Below the pieces are notes generated by a model. The model made no database searches. It saw only the letters and a list, made by a program, of their open reading frames with translations, and had not been told where the DNA came from. From Treponema sp. (GTDB taxonomy: Bacteria; Spirochaetota; Spirochaetia; Treponematales; Breznakiellaceae): 8,603 nucleotides of DNA. The stretch's first letter is position 1; each line of letters opens with the position of its first letter. Shown here piece after piece: positions 6,619 through 8,603 of the stretch. The translations under genes were made by a program, and so were the position numbers. The DNA is taken from assembly GCA_031263265.1 (NCBI GenBank), contig JAISGE010000036.1, positions 1 through 8,603 on the forward strand, read 5' to 3'.

Positions 6619-8603
6619 ATGTATAAGATAAAATTTCTAGGAATGAGATTCCTGGGATTCTGGCTATATCAGGGTTTGGTGATTGCTATGCTGGCTTATC
6701 TTGCCGGCTGTGGATCAGAAAAACCGCAGTATGCACAGGAAATTGTTCCGGTTTATGCTTCGTTCCGTGATATACCGGGAGTAACCCAAGAAGAAATTCA
6801 TGCTATCGAGGACCTGCTTACCGAGTATGATGCTTTTAGTTACGGTATGACCTTGACTACGGAAACCTTTTATACAAGTACGAATGTCATAAGCGGGTAC
6901 TCAGCCCAATTCTGCCAGTGGCTCACGGATCTTTTTGGTATTGAGTTCAAACCCCGAATCTATAACTGGGATGATTTACGGCCAGGGTTTGATTCTATGG
7001 TGATTGACTTTACCGGAGAACTGTCTGCCACTCCCGAGCGCCATCAGGTCTATTATATGACCGATAATATTGCCCAGCGGTCGATCAAGGTCTTATACCT
7101 GGCCCAGGCTGAGGAGTATTCCTCCTGGGATAGGATTCCTCCGAAACATTCCGGGAATCCCCAGTACGGCTTTCTCCAAGAAACCATTATAGAGAGTATT
7201 ATCCGCTCCTTTTTACCGGATATCTATACTGCAGTGCCTATAAAAAATTATCACCACGCCTATGAAATGCTCAAAAACGGGGAAATAGATGCCTTTTTTG
7301 ACCATGGGTCTATGGAAGCGGCTTTTGACCCCTACCCTGATGCAGTACTGGAAGATTTCTATCCCCATACCCCTAAACCGGTTTCCTTTTCAACCAGAAA
7401 TCCCCAGCTTGCGCCTATTATTTCAGTACTCCAGAAGTACCTTGATCAGCGTGGGGCCTATTATTTGGCAGAACTATACAATCAGGGCCAGCACGCGTAC
7501 CTGCGCCACAAATTTTTTGAACGCCTGAGTTCTGAGGAACAAAAATACGTTACGATCCATAGGAATCCTGCGTCCGTCATAACCGTAGCGATGCAGTCTG
7601 ACAATTATCCCAACTGCTTTTACAATACCCAAGAACGGCAGTGGCAAGGTATTGCCGTGGATATCCTTAATGAGATTAACCGGTTAACCGGGATAAGTTT
7701 CCGCGCGGTCAACCGGATAACCGATGACCGGTCAACGCTTTTGGATATGCTGGTCCGGGGAGACGCCTCCATGATTGCGGACCTCACCCACTCATCCAAT
7801 CGGGAGAACCGGTTCATCTGGACCAACGCCTCCTATGTAAGCGATTACTACGCCCTGCTCTCAAGAGTGGACCATAGGGATGTTACCATCAATGATATCC
7901 CTTATACCAGGGTAGGGTTGATTGCTAATACCCCTTATGCCGAAGTATTTGGAGACTGGTTTCCCGAGCATCCCAATACCGTAGTGTACAATACGCTTAT
8001 GGAAGGGTTTGATGCCCTGGAACGCGGGGACCTCGATCTGTTCATGGCCACCAGAAATCTGCTCTTAACCATCACCAATTATCACGAGCGGCCTGGGTTC
8101 AAGGCGAATTTTGTGTTTGATCAGCCCTGCAATTCCGAGTTCGGGTTTAATAAGAATGAAAATATGCTCTGTTCCATAGTTGAGAAGGCCCAGAGCTTTA
8201 TCAATACCGAGCAGATTTCCGACCGCTGGACCCGCCGGGTCTTTGATTACCGGGGGAAGCTGGCCCGGATGCAACTGCCTTACTTTGTCGGTCTTTCCAT
8301 ACTCCTGGTACTGATCTTAATATTGCTTACGATCTTCCATCTGCGCAGTAAGCAGATGGAAAAAATTCTAGAAAAAACCGTATCCAAACGAACCCAGGAA
8401 CTGGAAGTGCAAACCCAACTGGCCCAGGCAGCATCCAAGGCCAAAAGTCAGTTCCTCGCCTCCATGAGCCACGAAATCCGTACTCCCATGAACGCCATCA
8501 TCGGTATGAGCGACCTCATGCGTACCAATAACCTCGATAATGTCCAGTTGGGTTACTTTAACGATATTAAAAAAATGGCCAAAGCCCTCCTCCAGATCAT
8601 CAA
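6619..8603 (+). CDS. lipoprotein-type sensor histidine kinase with two tandem periplasmic binding domains (partial, 3' end missing)
   Basis: The frame is open from ATG 6619 (TAAGG 6 nt upstream) to the window end, 661 full codons, and is cut before its kinase core. The N-terminus is a lipoprotein signal with lipobox LAGC (28-31), so Cys31 is predicted to be lipidated. Two SBP_bac_3-like (Venus flytrap) domains follow. The first is at about 65-300 (IDFTGELSATPER at 129-141, MTDNIAQRSIKV after it). The second is at about 315-545 (VITVAMQSD, GIAVDIL from 344, SSNRENRFIW). One transmembrane helix (about 554-576), a coiled coil (about 577-612) and the HisKA H-box SMSHEIRTPMNAIIG follow, with phosphoacceptor His618. 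There is no PAS domain between membrane and HisKA. The plan resembles BvgS/EvgS: ligand binding outside the membrane would control autophosphorylation inside. An ATPase domain, and perhaps receiver and HPt domains, should lie beyond the window. The ligand is unknown; amino acids or similar small molecules are typical. Confidence 0.9.
   Translation, partial: MYKIKFLGMRFLGFWLYQGLVIAMLAYLAGCGSEKPQYAQEIVPVYASFRDIPGVTQEEIHAIEDLLTEYDAFSYGMTLTTETFYTSTNVISGYSAQFCQWLTDLFGIEFKPRIYNWDDLRPGFDSMVIDFTGELSATPERHQVYYMTDNIAQRSIKVLYLAQAEEYSSWDRIPPKHSGNPQYGFLQETIIESIIRSFLPDIYTAVPIKNYHHAYEMLKNGEIDAFFDHGSMEAAFDPYPDAVLEDFYPHTPKPVSFSTRNPQLAPIISVLQKYLDQRGAYYLAELYNQGQHAYLRHKFFERLSSEEQKYVTIHRNPASVITVAMQSDNYPNCFYNTQERQWQGIAVDILNEINRLTGISFRAVNRITDDRSTLLDMLVRGDASMIADLTHSSNRENRFIWTNASYVSDYYALLSRVDHRDVTINDIPYTRVGLIANTPYAEVFGDWFPEHPNTVVYNTLMEGFDALERGDLDLFMATRNLLLTITNYHERPGFKANFVFDQPCNSEFGFNKNENMLCSIVEKAQSFINTEQISDRWTRRVFDYRGKLARMQLPYFVGLSILLVLILILLTIFHLRSKQMEKILEKTVSKRTQELEVQTQLAQAASKAKSQFLASMSHEIRTPMNAIIGMSDLMRTNNLDNVQLGYFNDIKKMAKALLQII

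Noticed and set aside
6010..7389. Exact 16-bp repeat TAAACCGGTTTCCTTT at 6010-6025 and 7374-7389
   Set aside because: Both copies encode Lys-Pro-Val-Ser-Phe in frame in two unrelated proteins. With only two copies and no flanking similarity, chance is the simpler reading.
7680..7734. Cluster of palindromes (CCGGTTAACCGG at 7680-7691, TGACCGGTCA at 7725-7734)
   Set aside because: They fall in the second binding domain of the kinase and are explained by Asn-Arg, Thr and Asp codons. ACCGG is frequent throughout the window, so no separate element is needed.

Overview
The window looks like chromosomal DNA from a diderm bacterium, most plausibly a spirochaete close to Treponema. The basis is a moderate-GC sequence carrying a short cytoplasmic HD-GYP protein, a lipoprotein-based metal-chelate ABC operon, and a sensor kinase with two periplasmic ligand-binding domains of a style common in treponemes. 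This placement is inference. No rRNA, tRNA, mobile element or CRISPR array is visible.

Layout: (1) 1-1034, plus strand: a short open frame (28-132) with a good ribosome binding site, overlapping the translation start region of an HD-GYP cyclic-di-GMP phosphodiesterase-like gene (141-1034). (2) 1083-4058, minus strand, convergent with region 1: a compact three-gene ABC importer operon of the iron-siderophore/haem/cobalamin class. Its order of transcription is substrate-binding lipoprotein, FecCD-type permease, ATPase. (3) 4059-4248: a divergent intergenic region holding a good sigma-70-like promoter in each direction and a 17-bp imperfect inverted repeat between them. (4) 4249-6520, plus strand: a WbaP-type polyprenyl-phosphate sugar phosphotransferase, then 19 bp later a small exported protein of unknown function. 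(5) 6619-8603, plus strand: the first 661 codons of a large lipoprotein-type sensor histidine kinase with two tandem substrate-binding-like (Venus flytrap) domains, one transmembrane helix, a coiled coil and a HisKA H-box. The window end cuts it off.

How the genes may fit together (inference): regions 1, 4 and 5 are all cell-surface or signalling functions, namely c-di-GMP turnover, priming of a surface glycan on undecaprenyl phosphate, an envelope protein and an extracellular sensor. Region 2 is an independent nutrient-uptake operon. The most unusual points are the substituted active-site positions of the HD-GYP protein, the lipobox on a transmembrane sensor kinase, the uncharacterised exported protein coupled to the sugar transferase, and the inverted repeat between the divergent promoters.
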